64,000 nt of DNA from Prorocentrum cordatum. Its lineage: Eukaryota; Sar; Dinophyceae; Prorocentrales; Prorocentraceae. Both the position numbers and the translations under genes were made by a program. Positions within the stretch are counted from its first letter, which is position 1. Every line of letters starts with the position of its first letter. Positions 1 through 11,289 of the stretch are shown in pieces. Under the pieces are notes generated by a model. That model made no database searches, was not told the origin of the DNA, and saw nothing but the letters and a program-made list of their open reading frames with translations. Where the stretch lies: assembly GCA_963575745.1 (NCBI GenBank), contig CAUYUJ010009369.1:215001-279000 (forward strand). The letters run 5' to 3'.

Positions 1-3000
1 CCACCCCTGGCCGCGCGTACCTAAATGACCCCGGGGCTAGCTGGTGGCCGCACTTCGGCACGCTCCTGCAGCGCTACGTGGCGCTAGTCAAGAATGGCAA
101 GGACGTGGAAGCGCAGGGGTCGATTGCGAGGCGCGCCCAGACGATGCTGACTCAGCTCGACAGCAACGGCGACCACAAGAGGTACTTCGGCCCCAAGGTC
201 GACCCCACGGAGGCCGAGGAGTGGAAGCTCCAGGTGGCCTCCCTGGGCTGTTGCATCGAGTGCGACCTCGACCGCATCTGCGCGACCGCCCAGCGCTGGC
301 AGCGCGGTGCTACAGCCAGAGCGGCGGGGGGGCCCGCAAGCGATACCTCGACTGGGCCAAGCGGGCCTGGAAGGAGTCCCCAGGGAAGCTCCGCCGCATC
401 GTTGAGGGCCCGAGCCCACCGAAGCTCGAGACAAAGCTCCAGGGCGTCACTTTCGCCGACCCCTACACGGTCATGAATGGGGCCGCCAACCTGTGGAGGC
501 AGATCTGGACCACCAACTCCTATGACGAGCAGCAGATCATGCAAGCCTACCTGGAGGCGATGCGAAGGGCGAGGGAGGGCTCGCTCCCCTGCGTCGAGCC
601 GCAGCACATATACGCGGTCGCCAGCGGCGCCGACCCCAAGAAAGCCCGCGGGGTCGACAACATCGGGCCTCTCGACTTACAGAGATTGCCACCCGACAGC
701 ATCAACCAGCTGGCGCAGCTCTACAATTTCGTGGGGTCCACTGGGCTATGGCCGCAGCAGTTCTGCGCCACGGTGGGAGCGATGGCCCCCATGCCTGCAG
801 GAGGGGAGCGCGTGCTTGGCATGCTCCCCACCATTCCGAAGACTTGGAGCAAGATCCGAGCCACAATCACCGACCAGTGGTCCAGGGAGCTGGGCGAGTT
901 TTGGGACGCCGCCATCAAGGGCTCCCGCGCTCTACGAGCAGCATAGACAAGGGCGGTCCTCGACGAGACGGCGGCGGCACTATTGTCCTACGCGGCCCTC
1001 CTCATGGACGTTGAGAAGTTCTACGACCCAGTCAATTTCGCCAAGCTCCTGGACACGGCCATCCAGGCAAGGTTTCCCCCCATTGTTGTCGCGCTGGAGG
1101 TGCAGCTGTTCGTGCCCCCCCAGGTACCTGCGCATGCGCGGCTGGGTCAGTGACATCATCGACCCGCAGCGCTCCATCGTCGCTGGGGGCGCGCACGGAT
1201 GGGGAGCTCGCCAAGGTATGCGTGGGGCCAACTCTGGCAAAATGCCAACCACAACTACGCCTACGCAGGCCTGTGGGCCTTCGTCGGCGACACGGTCGCA
1301 ATAACAGAAGGGGAACCTAACCAGGTTGCCAGGGACCTCGCCGACGTAGGCATCATCCTGTGCGATGGCATGACCGAGGCGGAGCTCGAGGTCTCCCCGA
1401 AGACCACGGTCATTGCGTCCTCGGCTGCCGTAGCCCTCAACGTGCACACCTACCTCAAGCGCGCGGGCTGCACCATCAAGGCGCCCCGCACCGCGGTCGA
1501 CCTGGGCATCGAGACCGTCGGGGCCCGTCGCAGAGTGGCGGCAAAAGCTGCGCAGAGGGCGCAGATGGCGAAGCGCAGGACTGGACGAATCATATCCAAT
1601 ATGCGCTGGCACGCCTCGCTCGCCAAGATTGCGAAGGGCCTCTGGGCGACGGGATCCCGACCGCAGGGCGCCTACGGCCACCAGGTCATGGGCCTTTCCC
1701 CGGGCAGCATCGCCGAGCAGAGGCGTCAGGCCGTACAGGCCGCAGCGGAGAAGGTCACTGGACGCTGTCTCACAACCGCCCTCGCCGTGATTCTGGGCGA
1801 CAAGGACCCAGGCGTCGAGCTCAGAAGGCAGGCCATCCTGGAGTGGCTCAACTTCTGGTTCGCGAACCCGAACTACCACCAGCGCATCGGCAAGGCCTGG
1901 CGGATCATCTACACTGAGGTCACCTGCAACGGTACGAGGCGCTGGCGACAGGTGGTGGGCCCCATCTCCGCCGTCCAGGCCATCCTGCCTGACGCTGGGT
2001 GGGACTGCCCTTCTCCCTTCGAGTGGTTCTGCCAGCCTCGAGAGGGTGAGCAGGGCGAGCAGACGTGGCTCCTACCTCGCAAGGACTGTGGAGATTGGGA
2101 GCAGAGACGCTTGCAGGTCGACCCGTCGCAGCTGGCCCTGGATTTCTGTCAGTCCATCGAGTGCGGCCACTGGCAGGCTGCAGCGAAGCACCCTGGTGGA
2201 GATGGACGCCAGAGAGGAGGGGCCGACGTTTACATCGTGACGCACGAGGTGAACAAGTTCATGCGCGACGGGGAGTACGACCAATGGGCGCTGAACCTCT
2301 GCGTGGTGGCGGGGGCCCAGTGGCCCCGTGGGCGTCTCATCGAGGCGGGCTACCAGGCCGCGACCTCCTGCCCGAGGTGCGGAGGCGCCGAGGGGGCGCT
2401 GATGCATCGGGTCTGGCTGTGCCCCAGCAACCGCGACCACGAGGACTACGTGATATCTGACGCCTCCCCCCCCCTCAACCCTCGCCTGCGCCGAAGCTGG
2501 CCCTGCGTGCTGGCTCCGTGGCCTTGCCGCCCGTGCGAACGCGCACCCTGTATTTCGAGATATGGGGCGGGACGGTGGGTGGGGCTGGGTTGGGCGGGAC
2601 TGGTATGGGCGTGAAGATTCGGGTGGCCCCCCCACCCTGTGCGGCGACGGCTCGGGAGGTCAGTTTAGCTCAGACCCCCGTCGCCGCAGGGTGGGGGCCG
2701 CAGTCATCGCAATGCAGTCTCGCTTTGGAGAATGGATGCCCTGGGGGGGCATCCTCTCAGGCTTGGACGGCCCATTTCAAACGGTGCCGCGCGCCGAGGT
2801 CCTAGCGTTCGCTTTGGCCCTCGAGCATTCAGTTGGCGACCTGCGCTATGTAACTGACAGCGTGCCCCTTTTGCAGGGGTGGGGGTCGAACCGCCGCCTG
2901 CAGCCCCACGGGGCCAACCGTGATCTCTGGCAGCGCATTGGCCGCGCGGTGCAGAACAGAGGACCCGGCACGGTGCACGTCCTGTGGGTGCCCTCGCACA

Positions 3001-3749
3001 GCGAGGATACCGCCAGTGTAGCGTGTGACCCTGTTGCCTTCGCCCATGCGCTAGACAGCGCCTATGCAGACGCGCGGGCTGGCGAAGCCGCCCGCCGTGC
3101 TTGGGGCGCGGCCGTAGTTGGCGCCGCGCCCCCAACTGACTTGCACGACGCGCAGTGTGCTCTCATCAGGCGCCGCGCCCGTCGCGCGCTTGCTGATGCC
3201 CTGGCCGTTGACCCGTGGATCGCAGGGCGACCCTCGCAGGCCAAGGGACAGCGCGCCACGCTGCTGCAGCGCGGCTAGGGTACCAGCCCTCATTCCTTTG
3301 CGCTCCACTCGAGCAAGTACAGGTGCTCGAGCTGCGGAGTCACTGTGGATAGAGCCCAGATCCGCCCAGCCTGTGCGACGCCGTGCCAGCCCGTGGCGCC
3401 CCGGCCTGTCGCAAGCAACCAGGTCGTCTCAGTACAGGGGACGGCCACTCTCTGTGGCCGAGTGCTGCACGCCACACACAAGCTGCACATCATGCAGAAA
3501 TGTTGCATGTATTTCTGCCGCGAATGCGGCAATACAGCCACTGAAGACCCCAGGCACCTTGCTAGCCCGTGCGGGGGCCTCACCCGCAAAGGCAAGGATA
3601 CTTTAGCTAAGATAGACAAAGGCTTTTTCACGCGCGCCCGTGCGGGTCGCGACGGCCTCACTCCGTATATCCGAGCGGCGTCCCACGGCATGGCCGTGGA
3701 GCAGGCTGCCGCAGCCGCGCTCGCAGGCCCCGCCTCGTGCGATCCATAA
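1..3749 (+). pseudogene. LINE-type retrotransposon, 3' part, decayed
   Basis: Coding remains of a non-LTR retrotransposon ORF2, cut by the window start. In order: a linker at 78-330; reverse transcriptase fingers/palm at about 640-900 (GVDNIGP, TGLWPQQ, GGGERVLGMLP); motif A DVEKFYD near 1008; motif B PPRYLRMRGWVSD in another frame near 1112; motif C degraded to FVGDTVAI near 1280; a cysteine-histidine motif CPRCGG...H..WLCP near 2370-2435; an RNase H-like domain at 2562-3278 (CGDGSGG, TDS, WVPSHSED); and two C-terminal Cys clusters, YRCSSCG near 3320 and YFCRECG near 3512. The frame is broken by a TAG at 944-946, a shift near 1117, a shift around the C run at 2463 and a TAG at 3276-3278. Motif C has lost one of its two aspartates, so the enzyme would be inactive. 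The family assignment is firm. Activity is ruled out by the breaks. Confidence 0.85.
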
Positions 3750-3970
3750 GTTAACGGTGGCCCGCGGCATGGCCGCAGTCTTTTCGCCATCCTCTGCACG
3801 CGGCAGGGTGCCGCCGCCGTGCTCGTAGCCCTGGCCGCGAACGACATTATAAACCTAGGGTGGTCCCACGGCAAGGCCGTGGTTCTTTGCGCCACCCTGC
3901 GCCTGCGGCCGCTGTCGCAGGCGCGCTGGCACGCACCTTGGTGCGCATCATCGTAATCTTCTTAATCCTC
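3750..3970 (+). other. LINE 3' tail with small hairpins
   Basis: Non-coding sequence downstream of the LINE. The motif CACGGCAAGGCCGTGG near 3868 and its relatives near 3690 and 3765 are short imperfect palindromes, possibly part of the LINE 3' end. No gene is seen. Confidence 0.4.
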
Positions 3971-4242
3971 GTAATCCTCCTCCTCCTCCTCCTCCTCCTC
4001 CTCCTCTTCCTCCTCCTCTCCCTCCCCCTCCCGTTCCTCCTCCTCCTCCTCCTCCTCCTCCTCTTCCTCCTCCTCCCCCTCCCCCTCCTCCTCCTCCTCC
4101 TCCTCCTCCTCCTCCTCCCCTCCTCCTCCTCCTCCTCCGCCTCCTCCTCCTCCTCCTCCTCCTCCCCCTCCTCCTCCTCCTCCTCCTTCTCCTCCTCCTC
4201 CTCCTCTTCCTCCTCCCCCTCCTCCTCCTCCTCCTCCTCCTC
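3971..4242 (+). repeat. (TCC)n microsatellite
   Basis: About 270 bp of TCC repeats with scattered CCC and TTC interruptions. Open frames here on both strands come only from the three-base period. Confidence 0.95.
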
Positions 4243-4652
4243 GCCGTCGCCTACCCTGAGCCCTCTCCCAGGAGCGAAGAAGACCGGCACCACCACCAGA
4301 CTGGAGGAGCCAGGGAGGGTCTCCCTGGTGGAGCGGTCCCCGTCTTGTGGTGCTCCGCTGTCGGGGGCGCACTGACCCGGGTCAATGCATACCCGGGTCA
4401 GTCAGGCGTTGCAGGATCCTGCGAGATCCTGCAAGATCCTGCAGAATCTTGCACCCAGACCTAGGTCAATGCACCCTTTGCTCTGCAAGATCTTGCAAGA
4501 CCCGGCGCTCTGGCTGACCTTCGTTTGCATCGACCCCCGTTCCTTGAGCCCCGACGCTCGGGTGGGTGTCCGTTACCAGAGGGGGGGGGAACGGTCGTGG
4601 GGTGCAGAATGGTGCGCAGTTCGTGCCCCATTTTGGCTCGCGGTGGCATGAA
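4243..4652 (+). other. no gene seen; short repeats
   Basis: Holds a 12-bp palindrome TGACCCGGGTCA at 4373-4384 and a short tandem of GATCCTGCA-like units at about 4418-4463. Nothing coding is recognisable. Confidence 0.5.
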
Positions 4653-4795
4653 GTCGGGCGCGTTCCTCTACAGGCGGATTTTGGACGAAATATTAAAACT
4701 ACTCAAAGAATATTTAGAAATGAGGGGAAATACTAGCCCCCCGACTATGTTCTGACTATTTGTGAATATCCCTCCTGTAGAGGGACATGCCCGAC
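4653..4795. mobile_element. family A inverted-repeat element, copy 1
   Basis: Begins GTCGGGCGCG and ends CATGCCCGAC, with arms running on through CTACAGG / CCTGTAG. No coding capacity. It is one unit of a tandem array in which the same roughly 60-bp spacer follows each copy. Confidence 0.85.
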
Positions 4796-4857
4796 TCAAG
4801 CGTGGGGTGCAGAATCGTGCGCAGTTCGTGCCCCATTTTGGCTCTCGGTGGCATCAG

Positions 4858-4998
4858 GTCGGGCGTGCTCCCCAACAGGCGGATTTTGGACGAAATATTC
4901 AATATTATCAAACAGTACGGAGACTTGCTGAAAAAATAGTCCCGCGACTATTTCTTGACTATTTTTGAATATTCCTCCTGTAGAGGGACATGCCCGAC
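4858..4998. mobile_element. family A inverted-repeat element, copy 2
   Basis: Same ends and same spacer as copy 1, offset by about 205 bp. The spacer contains CCATTTTGGCTC, a match to the core of the dinoflagellate spliced leader. Confidence 0.85.
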
Positions 4999-5054
4999 TC
5001 AAGCGTGGGGTGCATAATCGTGCGCAGTTCTTGCTTGGCTCGCGGTGGCATCAG

Positions 5055-5193
5055 GTCGGGCGTCTTCCCTTACAGGCGGATCTAGGACGAAAGATTCAAA
5101 ATACTCAAAAAATACTTAGGAATGCGGGGAAGTACTCTAAACATAGTCTCCCGACTATTTTTGACAATCCTTCTGTAGAGGGACATGCCCGAC
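5055..5193. mobile_element. family A inverted-repeat element, copy 3
   Basis: Third unit of the tandem array, 197 bp after copy 2. Confidence 0.85.
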
Positions 5194-5254
5194 TCAAGCG
5201 TGGGGTGCAGAATGGTGCGCAGTTCGTGCCCCATTTTGGCTAGCGGTGGCATGA

Positions 5255-5300
5255 AGTCGGGCGCGTTCCTCTACAGGCGGATTTTGGACGAAAGATTAAA
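5255..5300. mobile_element. family A element, copy 4, left half
   Basis: Only the left end is here (GTCGGGCGCG to GATTAAA). The matching interior (AAAATACTCAAAG) resumes at 5971, so the copy was split by the insertion at 5301-5970. Confidence 0.8.
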
Positions 5301-5970
5301 TTATCCCAGTGCGACCCTACCTAGGAATTGGAGCCCCTAGGAAAGCAGCATTAGTAGTAACAGTAACGCTAAGCTAAAACTAAGCTAAAACTGAGCTAAA
5401 GCTAAGCTAAAGCTAAGCTACAGCTAAGCTCAAGCTGAGCTAAATATAAAGCTAAAGCTAAGCTGAAGCTAAGCTAACGCTAAGCTAAAGCTATGATGAA
5501 GCTAAGCTAACGCTAAGCTAACATTAAGCGAAAGCTAAGCTAAAGCTAAGCTAACGCTAAGCTAAAGCTAAGCTAAAGCTAAGCTAAAGCTAAGCTAAAG
5601 CTAAGCTAAAGCTAAGCTACAGCTAAGCTAAAGCTAAGCTAAAGCTGAGCTAAATATAAGCTAAATCTAAGCTACAGCTAAGCTAAAGCTAAGCTCAAAC
5701 TAAGCTAAAGCTAAGCTGAAGCTAAGCTAAAGCTAAGATAAAGCTAAGCTAAAGCTCAGCTAAAGCTAAACTAAAGCGAAGCTAAAGCTAAGTTAAAGCT
5801 AAGCTAAAGCTATGCTGAAGCTAAAGCTAAAGCTAAAGCTAAAGCTACAACTCCCAGGGGACTGGGGGAACCGCGGGGCGGGGACTGGGGGAACCGCCCG
5901 GGGCGCTTTCCACTGCCCGGCCCCTTTAAGCTAGAGAGTAAGAACCCTTCTAGGCAGAGCCTAGGTAGGG
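5301..5970. mobile_element. satellite-bearing insertion with inverted ends
   Basis: Interrupts family A copy 4. Near its borders lie perfect 11-bp inverted repeats, CCCTACCTAGG (5315-5325) and CCTAGGTAGGG (5960-5970). Most of the interior (5358-5848) is a satellite of AAGCTA / AAGCTAAAGCTA units. No coding sequence. The left border has 14 extra bases outside the repeat, so the exact end is uncertain. Confidence 0.7.
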
Positions 5971-6059
5971 AAAATACTCAAAGAATACTTAAACATCCGG
6001 GGCGTAGGGTGCAGAATCGTGCGCAGTTCGTGCCACATTCTGGATCGCGGTGGCATCAG

Positions 6060-6211
6060 GTCGGGCGTGTACTCCTACAGGCGGATTTTGGACGAAAGGT
6101 TGAACATACCCAGCAAAATACTTAGAAATGATGGGAAATACTGAACAAATAGCCACCCGACTATTTTTTGACTACTTTTGAATATTCCTCCTATGGAGGG
6201 ACATGCCCGAC
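6060..6211. mobile_element. family A inverted-repeat element, copy 5
   Basis: Last unit of the tandem array, preceded and followed by the same spacer sequence. The right arm carries a small change (CCTATGGAGG). Confidence 0.85.
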
Positions 6212-6433
6212 TCGAGCGTGGGGTGCAAAATCGTGCGCAAAGACTGGGAACACGTTCCTGCAATCCTCGGCCCCCCTGCGCGCCCAGACCCCCGACGTCC
6301 GGATTCTTTCTTGTTTGCCATGCAGCGCCGGCCCGCAGAGCTCTCGAGACTCTCCCTGGGACTCGCTTTTCATCCCGAGCCGTTTTTTTTAGGACGGCCC
6401 CGAGACCCGCCCCAGGAGTCCGAAACGACCCGA

Positions 6434-6535
6434 GGGGAGGAGGAGGAGGAGGAGGAGGAGGAGGAGGAAGGAGGAGGGAGAGGAGGAGCTGGAGGAGGAG
6501 GAAGAGGAGGAGGAGGAAAAGGAGGAGGAGGAGCA
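6434..6535 (+). repeat. (GGA)n microsatellite
   Basis: About 100 bp of GGA with AGA and GCT interruptions. The next 400 bp (6536-6944) are GC-rich unique sequence with no recognisable gene. Confidence 0.9.
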
Positions 6536-6944
6536 AACATGGATCTGCCTCGCCGTAGCGACGGCGGGCCGCGCGAAGACCCCCTTCGTCCTGATTTTTG
6601 TCGTGACCCGAAGGGGTCTGGGTCCTTCGGCCTCTCGCTGGAGGCCGCTTCGTGGACTCCGGGGCCAAGGTGGCCCGCTGGTGGCGCTGGCGTCGCTCCA
6701 GGAGGCCTCCTCCGAAACCGCGGCACTGCGGGCGAGAGCGCCCGCGGGGACGCGGGCAGGAAGGACCCTCCTCCTCCTCCTCCGCTTCCTCCTCCACGAA
6801 TAGCGCCCCCCAGACCTTCATTGACTTCAGAAACAAAATGGTGGTCCACCTGTGCTGCAGTAATAGCCTTGCGCCCTGAACCACACGCGCCGATGACGAC
6901 ACAGACACATGAGAGAAAGCTGGCGGGCCTGAACATGGATCATC

Positions 6945-7943
6945 CTCCCACTCCTCCTCCGCCTCCGCATCCCCCTCCTCCCATTCCTCCTCCGCCACCT
7001 CCTCCTTCTCTTTGCGGGGCGGGATACATATGCTGCTCCTTCTCCTCCTCCTCCCTCCTCCTCCTCCCCCTCCTCCTCCTCCTCCCTCTTCTTCTTCCTC
7101 CTCCTTCTCCTCCTTCCCCTCCTCCTCCTCCTCCCTCCTCCTCCTCCTCCCTCCCTCCTCCTCTTCCTCCTCTCCTCCTCCTCCTCCTCCTCCTCCTCCT
7201 CCTCCTCCCTCCTCCTCCCTCCTCCTCCCCCATCTCCTCCTCCCCTCCTCCTCCTCCTCCTCCTCCTCCTCCTCCTCCCCCTCCTCCTCCCCTCGCCCTC
7301 TTTCTCCTCCCTCCTCCTCCTCCTCCTCCTCCTCCTCCTCCTCCTCCTCCTCCTCCTCCTCCTCCCCCTGCCCCTGCTCCTCCTCCTCCCCCTCCTCCTC
7401 CTCCTACTCCTCCTACTCCTCCTCCTCCTCCTCCTCCTCCTCCTCCTCCTCCTCCCCCCCTCCTCCTTCCCCTCGCCCTCTTCCTCCTCCCTCCTCTCCT
7501 CCTCCTCCTCCTCCTCCTCCTCCTCCTCCTCCTCTCCTCCTCCTCCTCCCCCTCCTCCTCCCCCTGCCCCTGCTCCTCCTCCTCCTCCTCCTCCTCCTCC
7601 TCCTCCTCCTCCCCTCCTCCTCCTCCTCCTCCTCCTCCTCTCCTCCTCCTCCTCCTCCTCCTCCTCCTCCTCCTCTCCTCCTCCTCCCCCTCCTCCTCCC
7701 CCTGCTCCTCCTCCTCCTCCTCCTCCTCATCCTCCTCCTCCTCCTCCTCCTCCTCCTCCTCCTCCTCCTCCCCCTCCTCCTCCTCCTGCCCCTGTCCTCT
7801 CCTCCTCCTCCTCCTCCTCCTCCTCCTCCTCTCCTCCTCCTCGTCCCCCTCCCCCTGCCCCTGCTGCTCCTGCTGCTCCTCCTCCTCCTCCTCCTCCTCC
7901 TCCTCCTCCCTCCTCCTCCTCCTCCTCCTCCTCCTCCTCCTCC
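6945..7943 (+). repeat. very long (TCC)n polypyrimidine tract
   Basis: About 1 kb of almost pure pyrimidine in TCC units, with a short break near 7010-7026. The purine strand is continuous GGA. It faces the GGA tract at 8142-8566 across a 200-bp GC-rich spacer. Confidence 0.95.
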
Positions 7944-8141
7944 CCCGAGCGGCGCCGCCCTCCCCCGCCGCTGGCACGCCGCCGGGGAAGCCCGCGGAAG
8001 CGCCGGCCGGCAGCGCAGTGCCCACGCCGGCCTGGCAGAGGGGCGGCTGGCCCCGTGCCCACGGCGGCCGCCGGCGGCGGCAGCGACGGCGTCGGCGCGC
8101 ACGGGGGACGACGTCTTTGGCCGTCCTGGGACGCCAGCGGC

Positions 8142-8566
8142 GGAGGAGGAGGAGGAGGAGGAGGAGGAGGAAGGAGGAGGGAGGAGAGAGGAGGAGGAGG
8201 AGGAGGAGGAGGAGAGGAGAGGAGGAGGTGGCGGAGGAGGAGGTGGAGGAGGAGAGAGGAGGAGGGGAGGAGGAGGGGGGGTGAGGAGGAGGTGGGAGGA
8301 GGAGGAAGAGGAGGAGGGGGAGGAGGAGGGGGAGGAGGAGGGGAGGAGGAGGAGGAGGAGGAGGAGGAGGGAGGAGAGGAGGAGGAGGGGAGGAGAGGAG
8401 GAGGAGGAGGAGAGGAGGGAGGAGGAGGAGGGGGGGAGGGGAGTAGGAGGAGAGGAGGAGGAGGAGGAGGAGGAGGAGGAGGAGGAGGAGGAGGAGGAGG
8501 GGGAGGAGGAGGGGGAGGAGGAGGAGGGAGGAGGAGGAGGAGGGGGAGGAAGTGGAGGAGGAGGGG
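8142..8566 (+). repeat. (GGA)n polypurine tract
   Basis: 425 bp of GGA repeats with G-run interruptions, in inverted orientation to the upstream TCC tract. Confidence 0.95.
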
Positions 8567-8846
8567 GCTCGGGCGCCGGGGCTCGGACGCCCGTGCTCGT
8601 GCTTGGGCTCGGACGTTGGGGCTGGGCCGCTCTGGCTCGGCAGACATTAGAGGGCAGCAAAGTCCCCCATATAATGCCCCGCCCGACACGCGAAGCCGTC
8701 TACTGAACGCCCCCACTGAAGGAATCGAGCAGGGCAGGGCTGTTCAGTGAACGCCCAGGCCAGTTTAGTGAATCGCCAATTGTCGGGTCCGGGTGGTTTT
8801 TCCTACCTTGAGATCTGGCCGTCCTGGGACGCCGCATCGACCACCA

Positions 8847-9017
8847 CTCGGGGGCGCGCAAACATGGATTAGCGATCCATGGATTTGGCGCGCGGTCGCC
8901 AAGTCCATGGATTTGGGGAGGTGCCCTCCCCCAAATGCGGCAGGTGCCGCCTCGCTCGGCGGCGGAGATCCGCGATTTCCCATGGAAACGGTACCCGTCG
9001 CTAATCCACGCCCCCTT
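8847..9017. mobile_element. foldback element, ends TGGATTAGCGA / TCGCTAATCCA
   Basis: Imperfect inverted ends (GGGGGCG...TGGATTAGCGA at left, TCGCTAATCCACGCCCCC at right) surround repeats of ATCCATGGATTTGG. No coding capacity. Flanking sequence 8567-8846 shows no gene. Confidence 0.5.
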
Positions 9018-9154
9018 GAACCATGTTTGCGATCGCCTGAACCACCTGAACGGGGCTGGTTTCGGTGTGCCCGACAGTTTCGGCATGCGCAGGGCGTCCC
9101 CCCAGGGGTGTCCTCGATGTGGTTGTGGTCGCTTGCTGTCCCCGCAGGGCAGGC

Positions 9155-9276
9155 GGAGGGGGGAAGGCTTCTCCGAAGAAGGCCGCCTCTTCGAAGGCGC
9201 GGGCCCTGCATCTACAGTCAGGGCCCGCGCCTTCTAAGCAGCAGCCTCCCTCTGAGAAACCTCTCCACCCCCCGCT
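9155..9276. mobile_element. family F foldback element, copy 1
   Basis: A roughly 120-bp imperfect palindrome: GGGGGGAAGGCTTCTC at left, GGCGCGGGCC / GGCCCGCGCC at the centre, and GAGAAACC...CCCCCC at right. Related copies lie at 9786, 28296 and 47512. Confidence 0.65.
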
Positions 9277-9324
9277 GCACCACTCTGCGCGTGGCTGAGG
9301 CGAAGACGTCGGCGCTGGATTTGG

Positions 9325-9468
9325 GTCGGGCGTATCCCCCTGCAGGCCGATTTTGGACGACAGATATCCCAAAAAATACTTAAAACATGCCCAAAAATTG
9401 TCAGACAATCGTCCCCAGATAATTTGTTTACTATTTTTGAATATTCCCCGTAGGGGGACCTGCCCGAC
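9325..9468. mobile_element. family A element, copy 6
   Basis: Flanked by a perfect 8-bp direct repeat CGCTGGAT (9313-9320 and 9473-9480), which supports insertion by a transposase that makes 8-bp target duplications. Confidence 0.9.
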
Positions 9469-9627
9469 TTAACGCTGGATCCCGAGATCCTGGCGCCGCG
9501 AATTTTCCTGGCTGGGCGATTGCAGCACCCGGTTTCGGGCCCAGGGGCCCTCACAGATCGATCGGGCTCGGAGTCAGACGCGCAGGTAGTGTTTTTTGGG
9601 GCGGCGCGCGCGAGGGGGTAGGGTTAG

Positions 9628-9777
9628 GTCAGGCGTGTCCCCCTACAGGGGGATTTTGGACGAAGTGTAACAAATACGCCAAACATGCTCCCAAATTGTT
9701 TAACAATGCTCAAACAATAGTCCCCGTACTATTGTGACTCTTTTTGAACACTCCTCCTGTAGAGGGACAGGCCCGAC
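9628..9777. mobile_element. family A element, copy 7
   Basis: Inverted ends as in the family, flanked by 7-bp direct repeats GGTAGGG (9617-9623 and 9783-9789). A family F copy starts directly after it. Confidence 0.9.
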
Positions 9778-9785
9778 TTCAAGGT

Positions 9786-9912
9786 AGGGGGAGGGGGCAA
9801 GGCTTCTCAGGAACACCCTGCTTCTTAGAAGGCGCCGGCCCTACGTCTACAGACAAGGCCCGGGCCTTCTGAGAAGAAGGTGTGCTTCTAAGAAACTTTC
9901 CCCCCTCCCCCC
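9786..9912. mobile_element. family F foldback element, copy 2
   Basis: Same palindromic layout as copy 1, with a GGCCCGGGCCTTCTGAGAAG right centre. It abuts family A copy 7. Confidence 0.65.
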
Positions 9913-10640
9913 ATATCCCTCTGCGCGTGGTCGATTTTCCACGTCGTGATGTTTCACGATGTTGCATTTGTTCTTGCGTCGTCGGATCTCGGGGAACATC
10001 GGCGCCGGCGGGCGGCCACGGGAGGCGGCGGCGAGCAAGCGACACCAGACGACGACGACGACGACGAGCGTTGACGACGTCGGGCGACAGACGACGTTGA
10101 CGGAGGCGGCGTTGCCCTTGTCGACGGCGATGGCGGCGCCAGCATCGGCGCCGGCGACGGCGTCCTCCTCGGTGGCGGCGGCAGCGACGACGGACAACAG
10201 CGACGAGGAGGACGAAGACGAGGACGAGGCCGGAGGACGTCCAGATGACGACGAGGCGACGACGAGCGACTGCGACGGCGGACGACAGCGACGGTGGCGA
10301 CGACGGCGCCACCCCCCTGTGCGCGCGCGCTCGGGGAACGCGCCCCGGGGTATGAGGAAGAGGAGAGCAGGTGGACGGCAAAGAGGGCGGAGGAGGGGGG
10401 AAAGGGAGGAAGCGAAGGTGCGGCCCTTCCGCGGAAGAGGACGGAGAGAAGGAGAAAGAGAGGGGAGAGATAATCGGACACAGCCGCTGTGAGTATTGGA
10501 GTATATGCAGGGGGAGAGGGAGAGGCGACATGCAGGGGGAGAGGGAGAGGCAGAGTAAGAGATAGAGAGGTATGCTTACACATACTGCTACACACATGCA
10601 CGTAACTATATGATGTATGTGTAGGGGGAAGAGAGGTAGA
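9913..10640 (+). other. GC-rich low-complexity sequence, no gene recognised
   Basis: Rich in GAC/CGG triplets (10040-10300), then purine-rich GAGA stretches. Open frames exist on both strands but give only biased peptides. Confidence 0.5.
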
Positions 10641-10659
10641 TAGATAGAGCCAACCATCT

Positions 10660-11148
10660 ATGTAGACAACATCGCGACACACACATCTATATATATACAC
10701 ATATATATATACACACATGTCTATGTATAACCTATAAATGGAGCAGGAGACACATACACCTGAACATGCATATCTATAGCTATGTACATATATATATATA
10801 CACAAAGAGACAGACAGAGGGAGAGAGAGAGAGAGGAAGGGAGAGGGAGAGAGAGACGGAGAGAGAAAGAGTGATACAGAGAGACCTGCATGATGCAGAC
10901 CTCCAGGACCCCCCCTGCAATGCTCACGAGAGCGCCCCCCCCCCCGCCGCGCGATGGGTCGCCCCCCCCTGTGATCACGGCCCTGTGGACGTGGCGTGGT
11001 CGTCGCCCCCCTCCCCCCCATCCCATCAGGGGGGCAGGCTGTGAACCTCGGGACCCATCCTATCGGGGGTGGGGTGGGGTGGGGCCTGTGAACCGTCGAC
11101 CCTGCATCATATACACATATATAAATATTTGTAATCTCTATACATATC

Positions 11149-11193
<45 letters not shown>

Positions 11194-11250
11194 TTCGGTG
11201 TACTATGTGTGTATATATATACATCTATATATATATATATGTCCGCCACC
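10660..11250 (+). repeat. TA, GA and TG simple-repeat cluster
   Basis: Alternating TA runs (10690-10800, 11130-11240), a GA run (10805-10880) and a TG run (11165-11192), with C-rich unique sequence between. Confidence 0.8.
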
Positions 11251-11289
11251 GTGCCTTCAGCACGTCGTGGACTGCCTCAATGCTCTTGC

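Noticed and set aside
6203-8716. Very long open frames (up to about 690 codons) through the TCC/GGA tracts
   Set aside because: They consist of poly-Pro, Ser, Leu, Gly, Glu and Arg from a three-base repeat open in several frames on both strands. No domain or codon signal.
9600-9630. Family A target repeats as proof of a specific transposase superfamily
   Set aside because: The 7-8 bp length fits hAT-type enzymes, but three copies or relatives show 12-17 bp duplications and no transposase is present, so the superfamily is left open.
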